A stretch of 64,000 bases of DNA from Acetobacterium wieringae (GTDB taxonomy: Bacteria; Bacillota; Clostridia; Eubacteriales; Eubacteriaceae). A program made the translations under genes and the position numbers. Below the pieces are notes generated by a model. That model was not told the origin of the DNA, ran no database searches, and saw only the letters and a list, made by a program, of their open reading frames with translations. Positions 16,574-26,042 of the stretch are shown one piece after another; the first letter of the stretch is position 1; each line of letters starts with the position of its first letter. Location of the stretch: NCBI RefSeq assembly GCF_001766835.1, contig NZ_LKEU01000031.1, forward strand, positions 1-64,000, in the 5' to 3' direction.

Positions 16574-19222
16574 ATGAAGAAAGAAATGTCAAAAACTTAT
16601 GATCCCAAAGAAGTTGAAGATAAAACCTATGCCAGTTGGCAGCAAAAGGGCTATTTCAAGCCAGAAGTCAATCCCGATGGACAACCCTTTACGATTGTGA
16701 TGCCGCCCCCCAATATCACCGGTCAGCTGCACATGGGCCACGCCTTTGACGGTACCCTCCAGGATGTCCTGACCCGTTACAAACGGATGAATGGCTACGC
16801 CGCCCTGTGGCTGCCGGGAACCGACCATGCCTCGATTGCCACCGAGGTTAAAGTGGTTGATAAACTGCGGGAAGAAGAAGGTAAAACCAAGCAGGAGATT
16901 GGCCGGGAAGCCTATCTGGAACGAGCATGGGACTGGGCCTTAACCTATAAAACCCGGATTACTGATCAGCTCAAAAAGCTGGGTGCCTCCTGTGACTGGA
17001 GCCGGGAACGCTTTACCATGGACGAAGGCTGCAGCCAGGCCGTTAACGAAGCCTTTGTCAATCTGTATGAAAAAGGCCTGATCTATAAGGGCAGCCGGAT
17101 TATCAACTGGTGTACCACCTGTAAAACGGCCCTGTCTGAAGCCGAAGTGGAATACGCCGAACACCAGGGCAATCTCTGGCACATCCGTTACCCGCTGACC
17201 GATGGCGACGGCTATCTGGTGGTGGCCACCACCCGGCCGGAAACAATGCTGGGGGACAGTGGCGTGGCCGTTCATCCTGAAGATGAACGTTATGCCCACT
17301 TGGTTGGTAAAACCGTGATGCTACCCCTGCTTAACAAAGAAATTATCATTGTCGCCGATGACTATGTCGACATGAACTTTGGTACCGGGGTGGTTAAAAT
17401 GACCCCCGCCCACGACCCCAATGACTACGAGGTCGGCCTGCGCCACAATCTGGAGCAGATCCGGGTGCTCAATGATGACGGTACGATGAATGAACTGGCT
17501 GGAAAATATGCTGGCATGGATCGCTACGACTGCCGTAAAGCCGTGGTGGCCGATCTGGAAGCGTTAGGTCTACTGGAAAAAATCGAAGACCACCAGCATA
17601 ACGTCGGCGAATGCTACCGCTGCTCCACCACCGTCGAAACCATGACCTCGGAACAATGGTTTGTTAAAATGGAACCACTGGCTGGCCCGGCCCTGGATGC
17701 CGTGCGTCAGCACAAAACTGATTTTATCCCCGACCGTTTCAGCAAAATTTATTACAATTGGTTGGAAAACATCCGGGATTGGTGTATTTCACGGCAATTG
17801 TGGTGGGGACATCGAATTCCGGCCTATTATTGCAACGATTGTGGGGAGATGGTGGTTGCCAAGACGGCTCCTGACCATTGTCCTAAATGCGGCAGCACCC
17901 ACCTCACCCAGGATGAAGATGTTCTGGATACCTGGTTCAGTTCGGGCCTGTGGCCGTTCTCAACCCTGGGCTGGCCGGAAAACAGCGAGGACTTGAAGAA
18001 ATTCTATCCCACCTCGGTGCTGGTTACCGGTTATGATATTATCTTCTTCTGGGTTGCCCGGATGATTTTTATGGGCCTCTTCGAAATGGGCGAAACCCCC
18101 TTTAAAGATGTCTATATCCACGGTCTGGTGCGGGATTCTCAAGGCCGCAAAATGAGTAAATCTCTCGGTAACGGCATCGATCCGCTGGAACTGATTGAGA
18201 CCTACAGCGCCGATGCGCTGCGCTTTACCATCATCACCGGAAACTCGGCCGGTAATGATATCCGCTGGCAGGATGAAAAAGTCGAGTCCAGCCGGAATTT
18301 CCTAAACAAGATCTGGAACGCCGCCCGCTTTGTGCTGATGAATCTGGATGACGATATCATGGACAAAAAAGAAACGGCCATCGCTCATCTGGAAAACACC
18401 GACAAATGGATTCTGTCCCGGATGAATACCATCGTGGCCGAAGTCAACCACAACATGACCAAGTACGAACTGGGGATTGCCGCTTCCAAGATCTATGATT
18501 TTGCCTGGAGCGAATACTGCGACTGGTATATCGAGCTGGTAAAACCACGGCTCTACGGCGAGGAAGAAACAACCAAGGTCGCCGCCCAGTATACCCTGCG
18601 GGTGGTACTGGACACCATTTTGCGACTGCTCCATCCCTTTACCCCGTTTATCACCGAAGAAATCAACGGCTATCTGCCGGGCAGTACCGGCGATATCATG
18701 GTGGCTCAGTGGCCGCACTTTGATGACACGCTGATCTTTCCGGAGGATGAAAAACAGGTCGAGTTCCTGATGGAAGCGATCCGCAGCATCCGGAATATCC
18801 GCGCTGAAATGGATGTGCCCAATTCCAAGAAGACCCAGTTATTCCTGATTTGCGATAATCCCGAGCACTTGACATTGATGGCCGACTCCCTGCACTATTT
18901 CCAGAAGCTGGCCTCAGTCTCGACGATTCTGCCAATTACCAAAGCCGACATTAAGGAAAACTATGTCTCGGCCGTGGTGGAGGATTTAGAAATTTATATC
19001 AACCTCGACGAGCTGGTCGACAAGGAAAAAGAAATTGCCCGACTGGAAGCCGAGAAAAAGAAGCTCCAGCAGGAAATTGACCGGGTCACCCAGAAACTGG
19101 CCAACAAAGGCTTTACCGATAAAGCCCCGGAAAAGGTGGTTGAAGCTGAACGGGAGAAACAGAAAAAATTCCAGGAAACCATGGAAAAGGTGCAGGAACG
19201 ATTGGATTATTTCAAGAAATAA
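16574..19222 (+). CDS. valS: Valyl-tRNA synthetase
   Basis: Class I aminoacyl-tRNA synthetase that charges tRNA-Val and edits threonine. The HIGH motif appears as HMGHA near residue 53 and KMSKS near residue 526. The editing domain and [18 protein letters not shown] lie between, and a C-terminal coiled-coil arm covers about 815-882. The length of 882 aa is standard. ATG 16574 has AGGTG upstream. Two pieces of a second, slightly divergent valS 3' end lie downstream (20060-20110 and 24538-24635), showing that this locus has been an insertion site. folC, often next to valS in Clostridia, is absent here. Confidence 0.97.
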   Translation: MKKEMSKTYDPKEVEDKTYASWQQKGYFKPEVNPDGQPFTIVMPPPNITGQLHMGHAFDGTLQDVLTRYKRMNGYAALWLPGTDHASIATEVKVVDKLREEEGKTKQEIGREAYLERAWDWALTYKTRITDQLKKLGASCDWSRERFTMDEGCSQAVNEAFVNLYEKGLIYKGSRIINWCTTCKTALSEAEVEYAEHQGNLWHIRYPLTDGDGYLVVATTRPETMLGDSGVAVHPEDERYAHLVGKTVMLPLLNKEIIIVADDYVDMNFGTGVVKMTPAHDPNDYEVGLRHNLEQIRVLNDDGTMNELAGKYAGMDRYDCRKAVVADLEALGLLEKIEDHQHNVGECYRCSTTVETMTSEQWFVKMEPLAGPALDAVRQHKTDFIPDRFSKIYYNWLENIRDWCISRQLWWGHRIPAYYCNDCGEMVVAKTAPDHCPKCGSTHLTQDEDVLDTWFSSGLWPFSTLGWPENSEDLKKFYPTSVLVTGYDIIFFWVARMIFMGLFEMGETPFKDVYIHGLVRDSQGRKMSKSLGNGIDPLELIETYSADALRFTIITGNSAGNDIRWQDEKVESSRNFLNKIWNAARFVLMNLDDDIMDKKETAIAHLENTDKWILSRMNTIVAEVNHNMTKYELGIAASKIYDFAWSEYCDWYIELVKPRLYGEEETTKVAAQYTLRVVLDTILRLLHPFTPFITEEINGYLPGSTGDIMVAQWPHFDDTLIFPEDEKQVEFLMEAIRSIRNIRAEMDVPNSKKTQLFLICDNPEHLTLMADSLHYFQKLASVSTILPITKADIKENYVSAVVEDLEIYINLDELVDKEKEIARLEAEKKKLQQEIDRVTQKLANKGFTDKAPEKVVEAEREKQKKFQETMEKVQERLDYFKK

Positions 19223-19265
19223 GTGACCCCCGCACTGATAATCCTATCAGTGGGATCACAGCTTA
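19172..19265 (+). repeat. Direct repeat, native valS 3' end
   Basis: The last codons of valS plus the following CTGATAATCCTATCAGTG segment recur at 20060-20154 with a few mismatches. Confidence 0.85.
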
Positions 19266-19312
19266 TATTTATTAAAAGGCATGCAAAGCTGATATTAATA
19301 CCCAGCTTCTGG

Positions 19313-19348
19313 ATCACCCTGGTTGTTTAATGGCCGGGGTGATTTTTT
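19313..19348 (+). terminator. Terminator downstream of valS
   Basis: ATCACCCTGG / CCGGGGTGAT stem with an 11-nt loop and T-tail, about 90 nt after valS. Confidence 0.75.
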
Positions 19349-19389
19349 ATTTTATAAGTTTGTGTGAAACACCGGCGGATATGTTTTTA

Positions 19390-19434
19390 TTGTTAATCTA
19401 AAGATATTCCGGTATAATATCTTTAGATTAACAA
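19390..19434 (+). promoter_or_regulatory. Promoter and palindromic operator of the toxin-antitoxin pair
   Basis: Perfect 19-bp inverted repeat, TTGTTAATCTAAAGATATT and its complement, separated by 7 bp, with TATAAT (19413-19418) inside. This is the layout expected for autorepression by the antitoxin complex. Confidence 0.85.
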
Positions 19435-19448
19435 AGGAGGACGATCAC

Positions 19449-19721
19449 ATGCCCTATATCAAATCCAGTACGGATCTAAGAAATTGTTACAACGAAATCT
19501 CTAAATTCTGTCATGAACATGAAGAACCTGTCTTCATCACTAAGAATGGTCAGGGAGATCTGGCTGTCATGAGCATTGAAGCATACGAAATGTTAAACGG
19601 CAAGCTTGAACTTTATCGTGCCCTTGACGAAAGTCGCACCGCCATCAAAGCCGGAAAAAAACGGCCATTGACTGATGTCATGAAAGACTTACGACAAGAG
19701 ATAGCCGATGATAATTTATAA
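19449..19721 (+). CDS. Phd/YefM-type antitoxin
   Basis: A 90-aa protein with the Phd/YefM N-terminal DNA-binding fold (DLRNCYNEISKFCHEHEEPV, then ITKNGQGDLAVMSIEAYE) and a variable C-terminal tail that would wrap the toxin. AAAGGAGG precedes the ATG. It overlaps the toxin gene by 14 nt and follows a perfect palindromic operator, so the pair is probably autoregulated. Confidence 0.88.
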   Translation: MPYIKSSTDLRNCYNEISKFCHEHEEPVFITKNGQGDLAVMSIEAYEMLNGKLELYRALDESRTAIKAGKKRPLTDVMKDLRQEIADDNL

Positions 19722-20022
19722 CATTGAAATCTCAGAGCCGGCTGAAAACGACCTTCGTGATGTTATTCACTACATATCGTCACAATTGTCATCACCAATG
19801 ACGGCCATAAACATGATGGATGTGATCGAAGCAGCCCTTCTTTTTTTATCCGAAATGCCACAGAAATGTCCGGCGGTTCGCGATGACCGGCTGGCTTCGA
19901 TGGGGTATCGAAAACTGTTGATTAAAAATTATATTGCTTTCTTTACCATTGATGAGCAAGCTAAAGTCGTCAATGTCGAACGAATCCTTTATGCCCGTCG
20001 CGATTGGCTTCGCCTTTTGTAG
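19708..20022 (+). CDS. RelE/ParE-family toxin
   Basis: A 104-aa basic protein of the RelE/ParE fold: an N-terminal AENDLRDVIHYISSQL helix and a C-terminal strand set including YRKLLIKNYIAFFTI and VERILYARRDW. RelE members cleave ribosome-bound mRNA and ParE members poison gyrase; the sequence does not decide between these. It is translationally coupled to the antitoxin. The module sits between the two valS 3' end copies. Confidence 0.88.
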   Translation: MIIYNIEISEPAENDLRDVIHYISSQLSSPMTAINMMDVIEAALLFLSEMPQKCPAVRDDRLASMGYRKLLIKNYIAFFTIDEQAKVVNVERILYARRDWLRLL

Positions 20023-20059
20023 ACTACATTTTTTTCATGCTATATTTAACATCTTAGAT

Positions 20060-20154
20060 CAGGAAACCATGAAAAAGGTGCAGGAACGGTTGGACTATTT
20101 TAAAAAATAATTGCCCCCCCGCGCTGATAATCCTATCAGTGGGATCACAGCTTA
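20060..20154 (+). pseudogene. Second copy of the valS 3' end
   Basis: This segment encodes [16 protein letters not shown] and a stop, almost the same as the valS C-terminus, and is followed by the same CTGATAATCCTATCAGTG tail. It has no start or RBS and cannot be a gene. It marks the far side of an insertion or rearrangement after valS. Confidence 0.85.
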
Positions 20155-20162
20155 CTCAAAAC

Positions 20163-20202
20163 CCGGAACACCCTGAAAGATTCAGGCGGTTCCGGGTTTT
20201 TT
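20163..20202 (+). terminator. Terminator after the valS tail copy
   Basis: CCCGGAAC ... GGTTCCGGG stem with inner CCTGAA/TTCAGG pairing, then six T. It is unlike the native valS terminator, so the duplicated tail brought its own downstream sequence. Confidence 0.85.
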
Positions 20203-20502
20203 GGTCATTGATCGACATTCTCAAAGATCAGCTGACCGGGGAGGCCATAGCGATTTTCCACTAGCCCTGGGGGAGCCGGTAGGCTTTGGCTAAAGCGCCT
20301 ATCGCTTATGCGATCTACCTGCAGTTATAAATGCTTCTAAATAGCGTTAAATGATATATTTTGAAAAGACGAAAAAAGTAAGGAAAAAGTCACCCATCGA
20401 ACCATTTATGTTGATCTTACTCGTGAAAATTTTTGTGATTTAATACCAAGATGCATATATTGATACAATGAGGCGAAATCATTATCTCAAAAACCCCCAA
20501 TA
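20203..20502. other. Non-coding stretch, no gene recognised
   Basis: No convincing gene. A short frame near 20209-20265 (LIDILKDQLTGEAIAIFH then stop) may be debris of a lost gene. The rest is unassigned spacer of the island. Confidence 0.4.
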
Positions 20503-20708
20503 CGAAAGGGTTTCGAAGCTTTTCGAAAGGGTTGCGAAAGGGTTGCGAAAGGGTTAAACGGCTCTAATAAGGGATTCGAAAGGGTCGAAAGGGTTTTTTC
20601 CAAACTCAGCTATATAGAACACAAAAGAATAAAATATTTATATGGATTTTTTTAACCCTAAACCCTTTCGATCCTTTCGGAAAGACTAAAACAGGGTGAT
20701 CGAAAGGA
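20503..20708. repeat. Iteron-like CGAAAGGG repeat cluster
   Basis: Six copies of CGAAAGGG, several extended to GCGAAAGGGTT at 11-bp spacing, lie in 20503-20593. Inverted copies (AACCCTTTCG, ATCCTTTCGG) and one more direct copy lie at 20660-20708. The layout resembles iterons of a replication or protein-binding site, but no Rep gene is visible. Confidence 0.7.
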
Positions 20709-21176
20709 AACTAAAATATGGCTCATAAGGTATTTATGTAGCTTTCTAATAATTCTTATGGTTAGTTTTAAACCAGCGGTAAATAATCCGAATCAATGCC
20801 TGTGACCAGACCGATTTATTTGACTAGATTTTGACCGATCCCACATTTGGACGGATGGATGTGTTATTCTCAAATCAGGGCGATTGGGATGGCCGGAGGC
20901 TGATGGATTAAGTGAATTAAAAGAAGCAGCATTCCCTGGAAAGTGAAATTTGCGCTGGTCAGTGGCGGGGAAAAAGCGTATAATCAAATTATTGGTAAGA
21001 ATATAAATTAAAATAATTCAATGACAATACAGAACGACTGTTCAAAGTTCAAAAAGTTCAAAAGGTTCTTAGATTGTCGAAATCTATTTAGATGTCACGC
21101 GAAATTTGCATACTCTATAGTGAAAAGAAGTTCAAGAATTCTCTTCAATAAATAGAAAGTGATAAAAGGTGGAAAA
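20709..21176. other. Non-coding leader region of the GTPase cassette
   Basis: About 470 nt without a supportable gene. Tandem GTTCAAAA-like units lie at about 21041-21067. No clear promoter could be assigned. The base composition is AT-rich like the following three genes. Confidence 0.4.
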
Positions 21177-22391
21177 ATGGAAAGAGGTAATGTATTAGTT
21201 ATTGGTAATCCAGAAGTGGGCATAAAAACATTAATTAGGGCTGTTTTTGGAGAAGAAAGCGTTGAAACAGGATGGGGTCCAATCGACGACATTGATGAAC
21301 TGGATATCTATGAGAGTGAAATTATCCCCTTAAGAATCATTGATGCGGTTTGTTATAAACCATCATTTGTAATTGAACCACCCTTTATTAAGGAACAAAG
21401 AGTCATTAATTCAGTTAAAAAATGGTCAAATAGCCGTTATAAAGAAGGTCACAAAGATAATCAAATCAACCTGATTTGGCTATGCGTCGATGGCACCATG
21501 GGTAAGGAATTTACAGAAACTCTAAAAAACCTTTCACGATTGACACCAGCATGGGAGTCAGTACCTATTGTGGTTGTCATTACCAAATCCTATTCTGTTG
21601 GCGAAAGAGAAAAGAATATCGAAATGGCAAACAACGTATTTGCTGATCAAAAAAAATCATCAAAGAATCTGCGTAAAATAATCCCGGTTGTCGCAGCCAC
21701 ATATAGCCTTAACGAAAGAGCTTTTGCACCCCCCGAAGGGATTTCTGAATTAATTGATGTGACCAATGAATTAATGCCTGAAGGAACTAGAGCCGCTGAT
21801 AAGGCCGTATCCACATTGGTACTTAACCAGAAAAGAACGATGGCACATAGCCTTGTGGGTCTGTCGACGGCGGCAGCCGTTACTGTCTGTGCGGTACCGT
21901 TTTCACTTGCTGATGGGGTGCTTCTCATTCCGCTTGAGATCGCTGAAATAAAAGGCTTAGCAAAGATATATGGCATAAAAGATGACGAAAATTCCAAACA
22001 ATTTTTTAATACAATTGTCGAAGTTGGTGCTGTGACCATTGCTGCTAAAGCAGCGATTGGGGCACTTAAACTTATACCTGGTATCAACTTGGCTACGAGT
22101 GTGATCAATGCCATCGTAGGAGGTGCTATCGTTGCTGCTATCGGTGAAGGCTCAATCTTTGTGTATGAAAAAATATACCTTGGTGAAAAAAGCGTGGCAG
22201 ACATTGAATGGGTTAAAAACGTAATGGAAGCAACTTTGACATCACAATTCATGGAAAAAGTCACGTTAATTGTAGAAAAGATTACTAAGCTGGATAATCC
22301 TAAAGATATCGGGAAAATTCTTCCCGATATCTTAACCGATGTTTTTAGCCATTCGGATAGTAAAAACCCATCAACAAAGGAAAGCCTCTAA
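21177..22391 (+). CDS. GTPase-like protein with C-terminal DUF697-like membrane domain
   Basis: A 404-aa protein. The N-terminal part resembles an Era/YcjX-type GTPase: VIGNPEVGIKT at residues 8-18, a later VVVITKSYS in the place of the G4 motif. The P-loop is odd: the invariant lysine position is isoleucine and a lysine follows one residue later. The C-terminal part (about 215-335) is hydrophobic, alternating with helices (GLSTAAAVTVCAVPFSLADG, GGAIVAAIGEG), like DUF697/YcjF. ATG 21177 has AAAGGTGG upstream. It leads a three-gene cassette with a PH/zinc-ribbon protein and an SPFH protein. The substrate is unknown. Confidence 0.65.
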   Translation: MERGNVLVIGNPEVGIKTLIRAVFGEESVETGWGPIDDIDELDIYESEIIPLRIIDAVCYKPSFVIEPPFIKEQRVINSVKKWSNSRYKEGHKDNQINLIWLCVDGTMGKEFTETLKNLSRLTPAWESVPIVVVITKSYSVGEREKNIEMANNVFADQKKSSKNLRKIIPVVAATYSLNERAFAPPEGISELIDVTNELMPEGTRAADKAVSTLVLNQKRTMAHSLVGLSTAAAVTVCAVPFSLADGVLLIPLEIAEIKGLAKIYGIKDDENSKQFFNTIVEVGAVTIAAKAAIGALKLIPGINLATSVINAIVGGAIVAAIGEGSIFVYEKIYLGEKSVADIEWVKNVMEATLTSQFMEKVTLIVEKITKLDNPKDIGKILPDILTDVFSHSDSKNPSTKESL

Positions 22392-22398
22392 AAATTGA

Positions 22399-22430
22399 CA
22401 CTCTGCCGTTCACAATGGGCGGCAGAGTTT
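22399..22430 (+). terminator. Terminator of the GTPase gene
   Basis: ACTCTGCCG / CGGCAGAGT stem with an 11-nt loop and TTTT tail, so the following pair probably has its own promoter in 22431-22610. Confidence 0.8.
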
Positions 22431-22623
22431 TCTCGAAGTGATTGTGAAATCAGATCAGTTTGGAATCCTGAAGAAACAATAGTACGGGTATTTTACAACT
22501 CTTATATAAATGTATAGCGTTTAGCTTAGCCGTAATAATGCGCTTATTGATTTAATTTTCAGCGCAATGAGTTTACATTTTAATATAGGTCGAAGTCAAT
22601 TAAAATACGAAAAGGGAGAAAGT

Positions 22624-23223
22624 ATGGTAAATTACAATTTAGAGCCAAATGAAGCGATTCTTATTCAGAGTACCAGTGTCCTTTGTGAAGGCGGCGGATT
22701 GATGACAGCTTATACTGATGAACTGATTCTGACCAATATAAATATTATCCATATCAGTAAGGGCATGTTTGGAAACACCAAAGGGGTAAAGAAATATCCG
22801 CTCAGTCAGGTGAAAATCGTCAATGGTCAAGCACAGGCTATTTTGGGAAAAAGCTCAAATGGTATGCCTGATCTTCAGATATATTTTGTCAATGGCCAGT
22901 TGGCTTTCCAGTTTCAAAGCTCAGGAAAGAAAGAAATTATTGATTTTGCCAATGGCATCAGTAAAGTCTTAACCGGGAATAAGTCTGAGCAAAGTTCAGT
23001 GGCAAATCCATTTGCGATCCCTGGTGCAGAAATGGTTGCAGAAACCTTTAAAGATACGATCAACGTTTTAAAAGGAAGCTTGGGAATCAAACCCAAAGAC
23101 AAAGCTGCGGATAAATCGGTAAAGGTTACCAAAAAATGTATCGGTTGCATGGCACCTCTTACTGGCACCAAAGGTCAGAGCATTCGCTGTCAATATTGTG
23201 ATACAGACCAAATTCTAGGATAA
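22624..23223 (+). CDS. PH-like domain protein with C-terminal zinc ribbon
   Basis: A 199-aa protein. The N-terminal half is a beta-rich PH-like (YokE/bPH) domain (LTNINIIHISKGMFG, then KKYPLSQVKIV). The C-terminus is a zinc ribbon with CIGC and CQYC (about residues 176-195). AAAGGGAGAAAGT precedes ATG 22624. It ends 15 nt before the SPFH protein, so they form an operon. Similar pairings occur near PspA-type membrane-stress operons (ydjGHI of Bacillus), but no pspA is seen here. The function is not known. Confidence 0.65.
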   Translation: MVNYNLEPNEAILIQSTSVLCEGGGLMTAYTDELILTNINIIHISKGMFGNTKGVKKYPLSQVKIVNGQAQAILGKSSNGMPDLQIYFVNGQLAFQFQSSGKKEIIDFANGISKVLTGNKSEQSSVANPFAIPGAEMVAETFKDTINVLKGSLGIKPKDKAADKSVKVTKKCIGCMAPLTGTKGQSIRCQYCDTDQILG

Positions 23224-23238
23224 GAGAGGTTAATAACC

Positions 23239-24363
23239 ATGGGCATTATAAAAGCATTTATTGATTCAGTAGGGGGCTCCTTTGCGGATCAATGGAAAGA
23301 ACTCATCACTGCTGGACATTTTGATGAACATACCGTTGTCGCACCAGGAATCCTGAAAACAAATAACAACGGGCGTGGCGTTAATAGCCTTGGCTCAACA
23401 GATGTTATTTCAAACGGTTCGAAAATATTTATTCCTGAAAATACGGCAGCTTTCATTTTTAGCCAAGCCGGAATTGAGGGTATTATTACCACTCCTGGCG
23501 GCTATGAATATCGAGATGGTGAGGAAAGCCTATTTGACGGCAATGATCTGGAGACATCCATCTTCAAACAGACTGAAGACAGAATTGGCTTCGGTGGTAT
23601 TTCCTCGATGGAAAAGAAAATAGCATTTGTTAATTTACGGGAAATTCGTGATATAAAATTTGGAACACGCGGTCCACAGGTTTATAATGATCTATTTTAT
23701 GGTTGCGACCTCGAAATTTATGCGTATGGCAGCTTCTCAATTAAAATTGTTGAACCGAAGAAGTTTATCAAAAACTTTGTACCTGCTAATGTCAATAGCT
23801 ATTCATTTGATAATCCTAAAGTTAGAGCGCAAGTTCTCTCAGAATTTTTACAATCATTTATTATCGCATTAAATTCTCTATCGACCAGCCATCGCATTTC
23901 CCAGTTACCGTCGCAGGCGGTTGAAATTTCTAAGCGAATATCTAATGATTCTTACAATGCTGGCACATGGAAAGAGCGCTTTGGTTTTGAACTTGTCAAG
24001 GTAGCGGTCGAAAATATCGAATTTTCACCAGAATCGCGACAGCTCATTAACCAGTTCTCAGCAAACAAAATGAATATGAGAGCCTATGAAGATGTTTCAC
24101 AAAGAGCTTCCAATATTGCTGCACAGCAAAAGATTGCACAAGGTATTCAAGATAATGGTCTTGGAAACGGAGGTGGTATGCTTTTCGGTATGAATATGGC
24201 CCAGAATATTGGATCACAAGGCCAGCCAGCTGCAACACAAAGTTCTTCAATGTCTTTCGACGAACAGATCGAAACATTGAAAAAACTAAAAGACCTAGTT
24301 GATATGGGCGTTTTAACCCAGGCCGAGTTTGATGCGAAAAAGAAAGAAATTATGGGGCTGTAG
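23239..24363 (+). CDS. SPFH-domain (YdjI-like) protein with SHOCT C-terminus
   Basis: A 374-aa protein resembling Bacillus YdjI: an N-terminal virion-core/SPFH domain (GHFDEHTVVAPGIL near residue 27, IFIPENTAAFIFSQAG near 60), an antiparallel helical region, a glycine-rich linker (about 300-330), and a C-terminal SHOCT motif (EQIETLKKLKDLVDMGVLTQ about 345-365) typical of oligomerising or membrane-recruited proteins. It is probably a membrane microdomain scaffold or envelope-stress protein (family inference). It ends the GTPase-PH-SPFH cassette. Confidence 0.75.
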   Translation: MGIIKAFIDSVGGSFADQWKELITAGHFDEHTVVAPGILKTNNNGRGVNSLGSTDVISNGSKIFIPENTAAFIFSQAGIEGIITTPGGYEYRDGEESLFDGNDLETSIFKQTEDRIGFGGISSMEKKIAFVNLREIRDIKFGTRGPQVYNDLFYGCDLEIYAYGSFSIKIVEPKKFIKNFVPANVNSYSFDNPKVRAQVLSEFLQSFIIALNSLSTSHRISQLPSQAVEISKRISNDSYNAGTWKERFGFELVKVAVENIEFSPESRQLINQFSANKMNMRAYEDVSQRASNIAAQQKIAQGIQDNGLGNGGGMLFGMNMAQNIGSQGQPAATQSSSMSFDEQIETLKKLKDLVDMGVLTQAEFDAKKKEIMGL

Positions 24364-24537
24364 AAAAACGTTATAAATCAGGATGATATGTGGTATTGCC
24401 CCTTGTCGCAAAGATAAAAAACTAATGAGAATTCTGGTCTTTTTGAATTAGATCCGGTTTCTGTAAAAGTGAAATCACGCTTTATGTATCACCTGCATCA
24501 CCCCAGTTGCTTTCCAGGTGCCAGGCTCAACTTAACT

Positions 24538-25119
24538 TAGGAAAACTATGTCTCCGCGGTCGTGGAAGATCTGGAAATCTACATTAACCTGGACGAACTG
24601 GTCGACAAGGAAAAAGAAATTGCCCGACTGGAAGCCGATCTGGTCGACGCCATCGTGGCCCTGCCGGACAAACTTTTCTATTCCACCGGGATTCCCGTTT
24701 CGCTGTGGATATTAAACCGCAATAAGGCCGATAACCCCGGCTTTCGCAGCCGCTACCATGAGGTGCTCTTTATCGATGCCCGTCAGCTGGGCGAAATGAT
24801 CGACCGCCGCCACAAGGTGCTCACCGCTGCTGAGATGGCTAAAATCGCCGAAACCTATCACCAGTGGCACAAAAAAGGTGGGGCCTATAACGGTGTCAAG
24901 GGCTTTAGCAAAGCCGCCAAACTGGCCGAAATTAAGGAACATGAATATGTCCTGACCCCGGGCCGCTATGTGGGGATTGAAGACGCCATTGATGACGGCA
25001 TCCCCTTTGAGGAAAAAATGGAAAACCTGACTGCCGAACTGGCCGAACTCTTTGCCAAATCCCGGCACCTGGAGGATGAGATCCGGAAGAATCTGGGGGG
25101 GATTGGGTATGAGTTTTAG
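24538..25119 (+). pseudogene. Chimera: valS fragment fused to HsdM C-terminus
   Basis: Residues from about 24538 to 24635 copy ValS positions about 795-827 ([20 protein letters not shown] onward). From 24636 the frame becomes the C-terminal part of a type I restriction N6-adenine methyltransferase (VDAIVALPDKLFYSTGIPVS, about 160 aa), lacking the SAM and NPPF motifs. The switch falls at a shared GAAGCCGA, a microhomology joint. A GTG at 24562 could start translation, but no RBS is evident. The fragment cannot methylate DNA. Confidence 0.85.
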
Positions 25120-25495
25120 GGAGACCGAAGTAGGCCTAATTCCGGTCTATTGGAAGGTAGATACGATGGAGAATGCTCTCGAAGAAATAATCGATTACCG
25201 AGGGAAAACTCCAGAAAAATCAGAAGCAGGTATTAAGACACTAAGTGCAAAGTCAGTTAAAGATGGCTATATTGACTATTCAAAAGCTTATTTTATCTCT
25301 AAAGAAACCTATGAAAAGTTTATGGTTAGAGGTTTTCCGAAAAAGGTTTTGTGCATCCTTAACGCAAAACTTCAGGAAACTTTTCGTTTTTCTGACTGTT
25401 TTTCTGAGATATGCAGAATGCATCTAGTAGGTGAAATACGTGCAAAGATAAAATTATGGACTTGCTTAATTCAGTCGTTCAGAACTGCTTGGTAA
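25109..25495 (+). pseudogene. Truncated type I restriction specificity subunit (HsdS)
   Basis: Begins MSFRETEVGLIPVYWKVDTM, overlapping the HsdM stop as in intact hsdMS operons, and runs through the first part of a target-recognition domain (KTLSAKSVKDGYIDYSKAYF). After GFPKK the sequence stops resembling HsdS and soon ends, so most of the gene is lost (about 128 of about 400 aa). With no complete hsdM or hsdR nearby the system is dead. Confidence 0.8.
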
Positions 25496-25517
25496 TTATA
25501 GATGGTAAGGTGATAGA

Positions 25518-25979
25518 ATGTTTGAATATGCTTTGAGAAAAAGTTATGAAGAAATGATAGCTGTGATACGAATTGCAGAAGAAGATTTAAATAATGAAGA
25601 GCTAAAAAAAGAAGTAAACTTTCGTGTTGTTAATTTTCTGCATTGTCTGTTTGACTATTACGAACGTCTCGAAAAAAATGAGGAAATACTAATTGATTGT
25701 AATGACAAACAATTTTTCAGTGGGCTGAGATATGCTAATAATAAACTAAAGCACGATCCGTCTGTTTTAAAAGTTTACCAGAGAACGGGAGGCTTTTCAT
25801 TTCCAATCGAGTTTCCGTTAATTATAGAGAAAATTACATTTAATTGGGATGCTATAACAGAAGATGAAAATCCGAGAAATCAAAAGCAATATCAAAATTA
25901 TATTGCTCATATTCATGGAAAAGAAATTATTAGGATTTCAAAGGATGCCTTAGAGCGGTTAAAAAAATCTGAGGGATAA
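25518..25979 (+). CDS. Hypothetical protein
   Basis: A 153-aa soluble, helix-rich, acidic protein. AAGGTGATAG lies before ATG 25518. It resembles small helical proteins that often accompany restriction or abortive-infection loci, but I cannot name a family. It is AT-rich like the island around it and sits between the hsdS remnant and the Phd-Doc pair, which hints at a defence-associated origin (inference). Confidence 0.6.
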   Translation: MFEYALRKSYEEMIAVIRIAEEDLNNEELKKEVNFRVVNFLHCLFDYYERLEKNEEILIDCNDKQFFSGLRYANNKLKHDPSVLKVYQRTGGFSFPIEFPLIIEKITFNWDAITEDENPRNQKQYQNYIAHIHGKEIIRISKDALERLKKSEG

Positions 25980-26042
25980 GTGACCGTCAACACAAAGGGA
26001 CGGAGGTTTTGTGCACTTTAAAACAAGTTCCACTGGATGGTG

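Noticed and set aside
20503..20708. CRISPR array
   Set aside because: 8-11 bp units without uniform spacers are too short for CRISPR repeats.
20793..20987. 64-codon minus-strand frame in the island spacer
   Set aside because: No RBS or recognisable motif; probably chance.
21647..22264. 205-codon antisense frame opposite the GTPase-like gene
   Set aside because: No RBS. The sense protein shows coherent domains and the antisense does not.
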